A DNA stretch of 12,857 nucleotides from Gammaproteobacteria bacterium. GTDB taxonomy: Bacteria; Pseudomonadota; Gammaproteobacteria; Pseudomonadales; Azotimanducaceae. The notes below the pieces were generated by a model. The model was not told where the DNA came from. It ran no database searches and saw nothing but the letters and a program-made list of their open reading frames with translations. Where the stretch lies: positions 1-12,857 of the forward strand of contig VXNE01000472.1 in the NCBI GenBank assembly GCA_009840715.1. Direction: 5' to 3'. Made by a program: the position numbers and the translations under genes. Positions 1-6,655 of the stretch are shown in pieces. Position 1 is the first letter of the stretch; every line of letters starts with the position of its first letter.

Positions 1-68
1 GGGCCGCGCTTTGGCGCGGTCCGGTTTCTGTATCATCGCCGGGATTCGCTCGACACCGGCGGAGCGCG

Positions 69-1622
69 ATGAATCGGCCGACCCGGACAATCGTGATCGT
101 CGGCGGCGGCACGGCGGGGTGGATCGCCGCGAACCGCATCGCGTCCGAACTGCCGACCGACGGGCAGGGCGCCTGCGAGGTGGTGCTCGTCGAGTCGCCG
201 GACGTGCCCACGATCGGCGTCGGGGAAGGCACCTGGCCGTCCATGCGCGCGACGCTGCAGCGGATCGGCGTGGCCGAAGACGAGTTCCTCCGGACCTGCG
301 ACGCCAGCTTCAAGCAGGGGACGTGCTTTCTCGGCTGGTCCGGTGACGACGGGGCCGACCTCTACTATCACCCCTTCAGCCTGCCGGTCGAATACACCGA
401 GCTGAACCCCGCACGCTACTGGCTCGCGGAACGGCCCGGGACGCCCTTCGCCGAACTGGTGACGCCCCAGACCCGGGCGATGGCGGCGGGCAGGGCGCCC
501 CGGCAGGTCGGCGCGCCGGACTACGCCTTCTCGGTCAACTACGGATATCACCTCGACGCGGGCAAGTTCGCGGCGCTGCTGCAGCGCCAGGCAGTGCGGC
601 GGTTCGGCGTGCGACACGTCGTGGCCAATGTTGCCCGTATCGTCACCCGCACGGGCGGCGATATCGCAGCGCTCGAACTCGACACCGGCGAGCGGCTCCC
701 GGGGGATCTCTTCGTTGACTGCACCGGGCAGCGTGCCTTGCTGATCGGCGATCACTACGGTCAACGGCTCGCTTGCTGCAGGGACACGCTGTTCAACGAC
801 CGCGCGATCGTCGTGCAGGTGCCGTACGCGAGTCCGGAGGATCCCATCGCGTCGGCGACCCGCGCGACCGCGACCTCGGCGGGATGGATCTGGGATATCG
901 GGCTCGGCACGCGCCGGGGTCTCGGTCACGTGCACTCGAGCGCGCACCTGGACGAGGACGACGCGCGAGCGACGCTCAAGGACTACGTCCGGCGCACCGC
1001 CCCGGAGATTGATGCCGACGGCCTGCCGTACCGGACGATCGCGTTCGAACCGGGCTATCGGAAGGAACCGTGGGTGCGAAACTGCGTGGCGGTCGGCCTG
1101 TCGGCAGGGTTCGTGGAACCGCTCGAGGCGTCCGCGCTCGCGCTGGTCGAGCAGGCGACCGCCATCATCGGCCAGCAGTTCCCGCGCGACCGGCGGATCA
1201 TGGACGTGGTGGCGCGGCGCTTCAACGCGAGAATGGGCTACCACTGGGAGCGGGTCGTCGAGTTTCTCAAGCTGCACTATGCGGTCGGGAAGCGCGACGG
1301 GCGTTACTGGCGCGATCACCGCGCGGCGGACTCCTGTCCGGAGGGCCTGCGCGAGAAGCTCACCCTGTGGGAACAGCAACCGCCCTGGCACGACGACGCG
1401 CCCCGGGTGGACGAGTTGTTCCCGTCCGCGAGCTACCAGTACGTGCTGTACGGCATGGGCTTCCGCCCGCGCCACACCGACGCGGGGACGGCACCCTACG
1501 ATACCGGGCGACGCCGCGCGGACGAGGTGTTCCACGACGTGCGCGCCAATGCGGACCGGATGGCGCGGCTGCTGCCGACCAACCGGCAGCTCCTGTGCGC
1601 CATCGCGCGGCGCGCCGCGTAG
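69..1622 (+). CDS. Flavin-dependent tryptophan-halogenase-family protein 1, with divergent motifs
   Basis: A 517-residue protein of the PrnA/RebH-like tryptophan halogenase family. These are cytoplasmic FADH2-dependent enzymes in which hypochlorous or hypobromous acid reaches the substrate through a conserved lysine. Visible are the N-terminal FAD-binding GGGTAGW (residues 12-18), GVGEGTWP (50-57), the expected catalytic lysine K82 in ASFKQG, the second flavin motif VDCTG (216-220) and the late RNCVAVGLSAGF segment. Two hallmark motifs are altered. WxWxIP, which blocks mono-oxygenation, reads WIWDIG (273-278), so Pro is replaced by Gly. EPLES reads EPLEA (350-354): the catalytic Glu is kept but the neighbouring Ser is lost. 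Length is normal for the family. The ATG lies just after GGCGGAG at 58-64, a rather close ribosome site. It is the first gene of a tight operon, 11 bases before the SapC gene. Family is sure; halogenating activity is not. Confidence 0.9.
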   Translation: MNRPTRTIVIVGGGTAGWIAANRIASELPTDGQGACEVVLVESPDVPTIGVGEGTWPSMRATLQRIGVAEDEFLRTCDASFKQGTCFLGWSGDDGADLYYHPFSLPVEYTELNPARYWLAERPGTPFAELVTPQTRAMAAGRAPRQVGAPDYAFSVNYGYHLDAGKFAALLQRQAVRRFGVRHVVANVARIVTRTGGDIAALELDTGERLPGDLFVDCTGQRALLIGDHYGQRLACCRDTLFNDRAIVVQVPYASPEDPIASATRATATSAGWIWDIGLGTRRGLGHVHSSAHLDEDDARATLKDYVRRTAPEIDADGLPYRTIAFEPGYRKEPWVRNCVAVGLSAGFVEPLEASALALVEQATAIIGQQFPRDRRIMDVVARRFNARMGYHWERVVEFLKLHYAVGKRDGRYWRDHRAADSCPEGLREKLTLWEQQPPWHDDAPRVDELFPSASYQYVLYGMGFRPRHTDAGTAPYDTGRRRADEVFHDVRANADRMARLLPTNRQLLCAIARRAA

Positions 1623-1633
1623 AGAGGAACGCG

Positions 1634-2383
1634 ATGCCGGACATCGTGCTGGTCAACAACGTGGAGCACCAGGACCTCCGCATCATCACGGACCGGTCCG
1701 CGCGCTACGGCGACGCCGTGATGCAGGCGCAGACGTTCCCGTTCGAGTTCCGCAACGTGCAGGCCTTCTACCCGATCCTCTTCCAGCAGGACGGACAGGG
1801 CGGCTACATCCCGGTGGCGCTGTTCGGTTTCCAGCACGGCGAGAACCTGTTCCTCAGCGACGAGGGCTGGCAGGCCGGTTACGTTCCGGCGATGGTGCGG
1901 CGCGAGCCGTTTCTCATCGGCTTCCAGGACTCGAAGGAGCCCGGCCGCCCGGCGCGCACCCGGGTGCTGTCGCTGGACGTCGAGCATCCGCGCGTGAGCC
2001 GCGAGCGCGGCGAACCGCTGTTTCAGCCCCTGGGCGGACGGACGCCGTTCCTCGAGGAAGCGGCGGACCTGTTGGAGACCATCTACCTGGGCCTGGAGCA
2101 CAGCCGGACATTCGTCCGCGCCCTCGTGGAACACGATCTCATCGAAGCGGTGACCCTCGAGATCGTGCTGCGCGACGGCTCGCGCAACCAGTTGATCGGC
2201 TATCACTGTCTCACGGAGGAACGGGTGCAGGCCCTGTCGGGAGCGACGCTCGGCGAACTGAACGCGGAGGGCTACCTGATGCCGCTGTTCATGGCGCTCG
2301 CGTCGATGGCCAACGTGCAACGGCTGGTGGATCTGAAGAACCAGACCCTGAACGCGGAGCCCGCGGGTGCCCTGGCGCACTGA
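1634..2383 (+). CDS. SapC family protein
   Basis: A 249-residue soluble protein resembling the SapC family (Pfam SapC, named for a Campylobacter surface-layer-associated protein; biochemical role unknown). Family-like features are the N-terminal block with FPFEFRNVQAFYPI (residues 35-48), the segment IPVALFGFQHGENLFL (59-74), GWQAGYVPAMVRREPFLIGF (78-97), and a C-terminal half with GYHCLTEERV (189-198) and GYLMPLFMALASM (213-225). There is no signal peptide or membrane span, so it is predicted cytoplasmic. The ATG at 1634 was chosen over longer in-frame starts because AGAGGA lies just upstream and the longer versions overlap the halogenase. It lies 11 bases after that gene, and its end overlaps the cupin gene by 17 bases, which suggests translational coupling. 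In other proteobacteria SapC-like genes recur beside tryptophan-halogenase homologues and TonB receptors, which supports a shared function here. No reaction can be assigned. Confidence 0.85.
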   Translation: MPDIVLVNNVEHQDLRIITDRSARYGDAVMQAQTFPFEFRNVQAFYPILFQQDGQGGYIPVALFGFQHGENLFLSDEGWQAGYVPAMVRREPFLIGFQDSKEPGRPARTRVLSLDVEHPRVSRERGEPLFQPLGGRTPFLEEAADLLETIYLGLEHSRTFVRALVEHDLIEAVTLEIVLRDGSRNQLIGYHCLTEERVQALSGATLGELNAEGYLMPLFMALASMANVQRLVDLKNQTLNAEPAGALAH

Positions 2384-3383
2384 CCTCGCGTCCGTGGCGT
2401 CGGCGCGCTGTCCGGACGGCGTCGTTCCGCCGCGCGTGTTCGCATCGGACGAGCCCGTACGGCTCGAGGGACTGGTGGCCGACTGGCCGGCGGTGCGTTC
2501 GTGCAGCGGTGGCCTGGACCCGGCCGGGCGCTACCTGTCGCGGTTCTTCTCGGACGCTCCGCTTACCGTCTACGTCGGGGACGCCGCCATCGACGGCCGC
2601 TTCTTCTACAACGACGACTGCAGCGGCTTCAACTTCCGCAGCGGCAAGGCGACGCTCGCGCAGGTCTTCGAGCGCCTGGCGGAACCGGAACGGGCGCCGG
2701 GACTCGCGACCATCTACGTAGGATCCACGCCGGTCGACCAGTGGCTGCCGGGTTTCCGCGCCGACAATGACGTGCGGCTCCCGGCGGCGGACCCCCTGGC
2801 GAGCTTCTGGCTCGGCAACCGGACGCGCATCTCGGCACACTACGACTTCCCGGACAACCTGGCGTGCGTGATCGCCGGCGAACGGCGCGTCACGCTCTTC
2901 CCGCCGGATCAGGTCGCCAACCTGTACGTCGGCCCGGTGGACCGCACGCCGTCGGGCCAGGCGATCAGCATGGTGGACCTCGCGAAGCCGGACCTTGAGC
3001 GCTTTCCGAAGTTCGCCGAGGCGGCCAGGCACGCGCGCACGGCGTGGCTCACGCCGGGGGACGCCCTCTTCATTCCGAGCATGTGGTGGCATCACGTGGA
3101 GGCGACGGCGCCGTTCAACCTGCTCGTCAACTACTGGTGGTGCACGTCGCCCGCGGCGTTGGGCTCGCCCTCGGACGCCCTGCTGCACGCGATGCTCGCG
3201 CTGCGGGACCTGCCGGAGCGGCAGCGCGAGGCGTGGCGCGGACTGTTCGATCATTACGTGTTCGACGCGGACGAGGAAGTCCACGCGCACATCCCGGAGC
3301 CCGGCAAGGGTTACCTGGCCGCGCTGGACGAGGCGACGGCCAGGCGGCTCCGCGCCGACCTGCGCAACAGGCTGAATCGTTAG
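2367..3383 (+). CDS. Cupin-like/JmjC (FIH-type) putative Fe(II)/2-oxoglutarate oxygenase
   Basis: A 338-residue protein of the cupin_8/JmjC-like group, related to FIH-type Fe(II)/2-oxoglutarate-dependent hydroxylases. The iron facial triad can be read: HYD (H158, D160) after NRTRIS, and the distal histidine in the FIH-like IPSMWWHHVEA segment (H242 or H243). GERRVTLFPPDQ (171-182) and WLTPGDALFIP (227-237) are the usual strands between them. The N-terminal FASDEPVRLEGLVADWPAV (25-43) is the typical opening of this group. The proposed start is GTG at 2367, inside the end of the SapC gene. A GTG at 2394 is an in-frame alternative that would remove the overlap. The protein has no signal peptide. 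It sits between SapC and the second halogenase, 10 bases before the latter. Such cupins commonly accompany SapC and halogenase homologues in TonB-receptor loci. The substrate (protein side chain or small molecule) is unknown, and hydroxylase activity is inferred from the triad. Confidence 0.83.
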   Translation: MPWRTDLASVASARCPDGVVPPRVFASDEPVRLEGLVADWPAVRSCSGGLDPAGRYLSRFFSDAPLTVYVGDAAIDGRFFYNDDCSGFNFRSGKATLAQVFERLAEPERAPGLATIYVGSTPVDQWLPGFRADNDVRLPAADPLASFWLGNRTRISAHYDFPDNLACVIAGERRVTLFPPDQVANLYVGPVDRTPSGQAISMVDLAKPDLERFPKFAEAARHARTAWLTPGDALFIPSMWWHHVEATAPFNLLVNYWWCTSPAALGSPSDALLHAMLALRDLPERQREAWRGLFDHYVFDADEEVHAHIPEPGKGYLAALDEATARRLRADLRNRLNR

Positions 3384-3393
3384 GGGGCGGGAC

Positions 3394-4905
3394 TTGGAGC
3401 GTACGAAGATCCACAGGGTCGTCATCGCGGGGGGTGGCACCGCTGGCTGGATGGCGGCTGCGTCCCTCGCGAAGCTCCTCGGCAAGACGCTCGACATCAC
3501 GCTGGTGGAGTCGGACGAGATCGGGACGGTCGGCGTGGGCGAGGCGACCATTCCCACGCTGCTGACGCTGCACGAACTGCTCAAGATCAAGGAGCAGGAC
3601 TTCGTGCGCGCGGTCCAGGGGACGTTCAAGCTCGGCATTTCCTTCGAGAGCTGGCGCGACGTCGGCGAGGACTACATCCACTCCTTCGGCTGGACGGGCA
3701 AGGACAGTTGGGCCGCCGGGTTCCAGCACTTCTGGCTCAAGGGCCGGACGATGGGTATCAGCCGTCCGTTCGGCGAGTATTGCAAGGAGTGGGCCGCCGC
3801 GCGCCAGGACCGCTTCGCGGTGTTGCCGAACGGAGGGCTCAACTACGCCTACCACCTCGACGCGTCGCTGTACGCGGGGTTCCTGCGCCGCATGGCGGAG
3901 GAACACGGCGCCGTGCGGCAGGAAGGCCGCATCGAGACCGTGGAGCAGGACCCGGAGAGCGGCTTCGTTACCGCGCTGCGGCTGCAGTCCGGGGAACGCG
4001 TCGAAGGCGACCTGTTCATCGACTGCACGGGTTTCCGGGGCCTGCTCATCGAGCGGGCCCTCGACGTGGGGTACGAAGACTTCGGCGACTGGCTGCCGTG
4101 CGACAGCGCCATCGCCGTGCAGACCGAATCCGTCGAACCGCCGAAGCCCTACACGCGCTCCATTGCCCGGGAGGCCGGCTGGCAGTGGCGGATACCCCTG
4201 CAGCACCGGGTCGGCAACGGCGTGGTGTTCAGCTCCCGGCACTGGTCGGACGACGAGGCGCGCGCGCGCCTGTTGGCCAGCGTCCAGGGCCGGGTCCTGA
4301 CGGAACCGCGGGTGATCCGGTTCCGGGCGGGGCAGAGGCAGGAGCACTGGAACCGGAACTGCGTCGCCATGGGGCTGGCCTCGGGCTTCATCGAGCCCCT
4401 GGAGTCGACCAGCATCCACCTCATCCAGCGCAGCATCATTCGCCTGCTGCAGATGTTCCCGTACGACGGCATCCGGGAACCGGACATCGCGGAGTTCAAC
4501 AACCAGATGCGGTTCGAGATCGACAACGTCCGCGACTTCATCGTCCTGCACTACCACGTGACCAACCGGACGGACACGGCCTTCTGGCGCGAATGCCGGG
4601 ACATGGAGATCCCGGACTCGCTCCGGCACCGCATCGAACTGTTCCGGCAGGCGGGCCGGGTCTTCAAGGTGCCGACGGAGCTCTTCGGCGAGAACTCGTG
4701 GATCCAGGTGATGCTGGGGCAGGGGCTGACGCCCGAGCAGTACCACCCCATCGTCAACATGATGAGCGACGAGGAACTGGAACGCTTCCTGACGGGCATC
4801 CACGGGTCGGTGGAACAGCTCGTCGGCCAGCTTCCCGCCCATCAGCGGTTCATCGACCACTACTGCAAGGCCCATCCGGGCGGGCTGACGCGCCACGCCC
4901 GATAA
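3394..4905 (+). CDS. Flavin-dependent tryptophan-halogenase-family protein 2, all hallmark motifs intact
   Basis: A 503-residue member of the tryptophan halogenase family with every diagnostic motif: FAD-binding GGGTAGW (residues 13-19), GVGEATIPT (47-55), catalytic lysine K79 in TFKLGI (the same number as in PrnA), FIDCTGFRG (208-216), WQWRIP at 263-268 matching WxWxIP, and EPLES (334-338) holding the expected catalytic Glu E337 and Ser S338. It is therefore a good candidate for a working FADH2-dependent halogenase; substrate and halide cannot be read from sequence. It needs reduced flavin, but no flavin reductase gene lies in the window. The start is TTG at 3394, 10 bases after the cupin stop with GGGGGCGG just upstream; no better ATG or GTG fits. 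It is a divergent paralogue of the first flavoprotein in the same operon. Homologues beside TonB receptors, the BrvH type, act on free indole-like compounds, so tryptophan itself need not be the substrate. Confidence 0.93.
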   Translation: MERTKIHRVVIAGGGTAGWMAAASLAKLLGKTLDITLVESDEIGTVGVGEATIPTLLTLHELLKIKEQDFVRAVQGTFKLGISFESWRDVGEDYIHSFGWTGKDSWAAGFQHFWLKGRTMGISRPFGEYCKEWAAARQDRFAVLPNGGLNYAYHLDASLYAGFLRRMAEEHGAVRQEGRIETVEQDPESGFVTALRLQSGERVEGDLFIDCTGFRGLLIERALDVGYEDFGDWLPCDSAIAVQTESVEPPKPYTRSIAREAGWQWRIPLQHRVGNGVVFSSRHWSDDEARARLLASVQGRVLTEPRVIRFRAGQRQEHWNRNCVAMGLASGFIEPLESTSIHLIQRSIIRLLQMFPYDGIREPDIAEFNNQMRFEIDNVRDFIVLHYHVTNRTDTAFWRECRDMEIPDSLRHRIELFRQAGRVFKVPTELFGENSWIQVMLGQGLTPEQYHPIVNMMSDEELERFLTGIHGSVEQLVGQLPAHQRFIDHYCKAHPGGLTRHAR

Positions 4906-4923
4906 GGACGACGGGAGCACGCC

Positions 4924-6336
4924 ATGACCCCCGGCAACGGAGGGCCGGCCCGGCCCGCGCGCGCGTTGCGGTTCACCGAGAAGCTGGGCTACGGCCTGGG
5001 CGATGCGGCGTCCAACTTCTTCTTCCAGGCCTTCAACGTATTCCTCCTCTACTACTACACCGACGTCTTCGGCCTCGCCCCGGCCGCCGTGGGCACGATG
5101 TTCCTCGTCACGAAGGCCATCGACGCGCTGAGCGACCCGGCCATGGGCGTGATCGCGGACCGCACCGACACGCGCTGGGGCAAGTACCGGCCTTACCTGC
5201 TGCTGATGGCCGTGCCGTACGGGCTGCTCGGCTACGCGATGTTCCTCGGGCCGGACCTGTCGGCGGACGGCAAGCTGGTGTACGCCTACGTGACCTACTC
5301 CCTGATGATGCTGGCGTACACGGCGATCAACATCCCGTACTCGGCGCTGATGGGGGTCATCTCGCCGTCGTCGGACGAGCGGGTGAAGGTCTCTGCCTAC
5401 CGTTTCGTGTGCGCGTTCGGCGCGGCCTGGCTGATCGGCTCGTTCGTGACGCCGCTCAAGAACACGCTCGGCGGCGGGGACGAGGCGGAAGGTTTCCGGC
5501 TGACCATGATGCTGTTCGCGGTGGCCTCGATCGCCCTCTTCTGGCTGACGTTCGCGAGCACGAAGGAGCGGGTGCAGCCGCCCGCCATCGAGTCGGACCT
5601 GAAAGCCGAACTGCGCGCGCTGGTGCGCAACCTGCCGTGGGTCGCGCTGTTCGTGTCCGGGATCTTCTCGCTGATGCAGGTGGCCGTGCGCAACGGCGGC
5701 CTGCTCTACTACTTCAAGTACTACGTCGGCGACGACGGCGCCCGCGTGTTCTGGATCTTCGACCTGACGGCGATCTTCATGTCGCTGGGCACGCTGGCGA
5801 TGATCCTGGGTGTCGCGATGACGGGCCCCCTCACCCGGCGCTTCGAGAAGCGGGACCTGATGATCGCCCTGACGGTCATGAGCGCGGCGCTCTCGGGCCT
5901 GTTCTTCTTCCTCGCGCCCGACCAGTTCTGGCTGATGGTGGCCGTCAACTGCGTTGCGGCTGTCGTGTCGGGGCCGATCGCGCCGCTGGTGTTCGCGATG
6001 AACGCGGACTGCGCCGACTACGGCGAGTGGCGCAGCGGCAGGCGCACGACCGGGCTCATCTACTCGGGCGGCGGCTTCGCGGCGAAGATGGGCCTGGCCG
6101 TGGGAGCGGGGCTGGCCGGCTACATCCTCTCCCTGTTCGGGTTTGTCGCCAACCAGCCGCAGACGGACACGGCGCTGCTCGGCATCCGGCTGATGTTCAG
6201 CCTGGTGCCCGCCGTCCTGTCGCTGGTGGGCGCGGCGGCCATCCTGTTTTATCGGCTGGACCGCGATCAGGTGGAGAGGATCGAAACCGACCTCGCCCGA
6301 CGGCATGGCGCAGCGCCGAAGGGGGAAGCTGGATGA
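4924..6336 (+). CDS. MFS transporter, glycoside-pentoside-hexuronide (GPH/MelB-type) cation symporter
   Basis: A 470-residue inner-membrane transporter with about twelve hydrophobic spans, the normal size for GPH sugar:cation symporters such as MelB. Signature segments are GYGLGDAASN (22-31), the DALSDPAMG motif whose D67 and D71 match the cation-binding MelB pair D55/D59, IADRTDTRWGKYRPY in the first cytoplasmic loop (77-91), and ADCADYGEWRSGRRTTG (361-377), the characteristic late motif. The C-terminus (RLDRDQVERIETDLA, 444-458) is the usual charged helix of the family. The ATG is preceded by GGGAG, 18 bases after halogenase 2, so it closes the five-gene operon. Substrate is unknown; sugar or glycoside uptake is the family norm. 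The last part of the gene, 6251-6305, is duplicated 1212 bases downstream, so the present end (RRHGAAPKGEAG) may not be the ancestral one; the downstream copy would give QRHTAG. Confidence 0.93.
   Translation: MTPGNGGPARPARALRFTEKLGYGLGDAASNFFFQAFNVFLLYYYTDVFGLAPAAVGTMFLVTKAIDALSDPAMGVIADRTDTRWGKYRPYLLLMAVPYGLLGYAMFLGPDLSADGKLVYAYVTYSLMMLAYTAINIPYSALMGVISPSSDERVKVSAYRFVCAFGAAWLIGSFVTPLKNTLGGGDEAEGFRLTMMLFAVASIALFWLTFASTKERVQPPAIESDLKAELRALVRNLPWVALFVSGIFSLMQVAVRNGGLLYYFKYYVGDDGARVFWIFDLTAIFMSLGTLAMILGVAMTGPLTRRFEKRDLMIALTVMSAALSGLFFFLAPDQFWLMVAVNCVAAVVSGPIAPLVFAMNADCADYGEWRSGRRTTGLIYSGGGFAAKMGLAVGAGLAGYILSLFGFVANQPQTDTALLGIRLMFSLVPAVLSLVGAAAILFYRLDRDQVERIETDLARRHGAAPKGEAG
6251..6305 (+). repeat. 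Direct repeat copy A (3' end of the symporter gene)
   Basis: This is the upstream copy of a 55-base direct repeat. It matches 7463-7517 at 54 of 55 positions, with the first 48 bases identical and a single G/A difference at 6299/7511. It encodes the symporter C-terminal helix RLDRDQVERIETDLA in the symporter frame. The two copies are 1212 bases apart and flank the toxin-antitoxin module. Identity at wobble positions points to a recent duplication rather than protein-level convergence. Bases just outside differ (TTTT against CGCC on the left; TGG against CAC on the right). Confidence 0.97.
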
Positions 6337-6348
6337 AGTGACTGTCCA

Positions 6349-6395
6349 ACGAGGACCACCTCGTGGCCTGTCTGCTCGCAATATGCAATCATAAT
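6349..6395 (+). promoter_or_regulatory. Candidate promoter/operator of the toxin-antitoxin module
   Basis: The 82-base gap between the symporter stop and the antitoxin start contains a perfect 6-base inverted repeat, ACGAGG-ACCA-CCTCGT, at 6349-6364. An AT-rich patch with CATAAT at 6390-6395 (5/6 match to a -10 box) follows. No convincing -35 is visible. Ribbon-helix-helix antitoxins of the FitA type repress their own promoters through short inverted repeats, so an autoregulatory operator is plausible. The palindrome has no T-tract after it, so it is a poor intrinsic terminator for the upstream operon. GGGGGAG at 6405-6411 is the antitoxin ribosome site. Confidence 0.4.
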
Positions 6396-6418
6396 GCCTT
6401 CACCGGGGGAGCACGGCC

Positions 6419-6655
6419 ATGGCCAGCGTAACTGTCCGCAACATTGACGACCAGGTCATCGCCTCGTTGAAGGCGCAGGCGAAGGCCAACCATCGCTCGT
6501 TGGAAGGCGAGATTCGCCACGTTCTCGCTCAACAGGCGCTCCGGTCGGCGCGACTACAAGAATTCCGGGAGCGTACGGAGGAGCTCCAGTCGCTCACCGA
6601 AGGTATCCCTCAGACAGATAGCGTCGCCATGATCCGAGCAGACCGAGATCGGTGA
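6419..6655 (+). CDS. FitA-like ribbon-helix-helix antitoxin
   Basis: A 78-residue protein with the Arc/MetJ-type ribbon-helix-helix fold of FitA (StbC/VapB-like) antitoxins. The N-terminal strand is VTVRNID (residues 4-10), followed by two helices covering about 11-46 (VIASLKAQAKANHRSLEGEIRHVLAQQ), with the conserved NHRSLEGEIR turn. The C-terminal stretch from about 47 is charged and would be the toxin-neutralising tail. The ATG follows a strong GGGGGAG ribosome site. Its TGA stop overlaps the toxin GTG start in the sequence GTGA, the usual coupling that makes antitoxin first. It would bind DNA as a dimer and repress its own promoter; the inverted repeat at 6349-6364 is a candidate site. Length and motifs are typical, so the family call is firm. 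Confidence 0.92.
   Translation: MASVTVRNIDDQVIASLKAQAKANHRSLEGEIRHVLAQQALRSARLQEFRERTEELQSLTEGIPQTDSVAMIRADRDR

Noticed and set aside
1..68. Promoter for the five-gene operon (TATCAT at 31-36 with TTGGCG at 11-16)
   Set aside because: The spacer is only 14 bases and both boxes are weak. The real promoter may be here or beyond the left edge; no other feature is seen in these 68 bases.
33..1535. 500-codon minus-strand frame opposite halogenase 1
   Set aside because: Low-complexity composition and no motif; the + strand gene is certain.
69..4905. Halogenated natural-product biosynthetic cluster
   Set aside because: There is no flavin reductase, NRPS, PKS, prenyltransferase or tailoring enzyme set in the window. 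The neighbours are transport and peptidase genes, which fit a nutrient-uptake locus better.
3708..6341. 877-codon + strand frame spanning halogenase 2 and the symporter
   Set aside because: It is an out-of-frame shadow of two real genes, Arg/Pro/Gly-rich and without motifs.
3127..6381. Very long open frame (1084 codons) on the minus strand across halogenase 2 and the symporter
   Set aside because: Its translation is rich in His, Arg, Pro and Glu with no recognisable domain, and it lies opposite two well-identified genes. It is a shadow caused by G+C-rich third positions.
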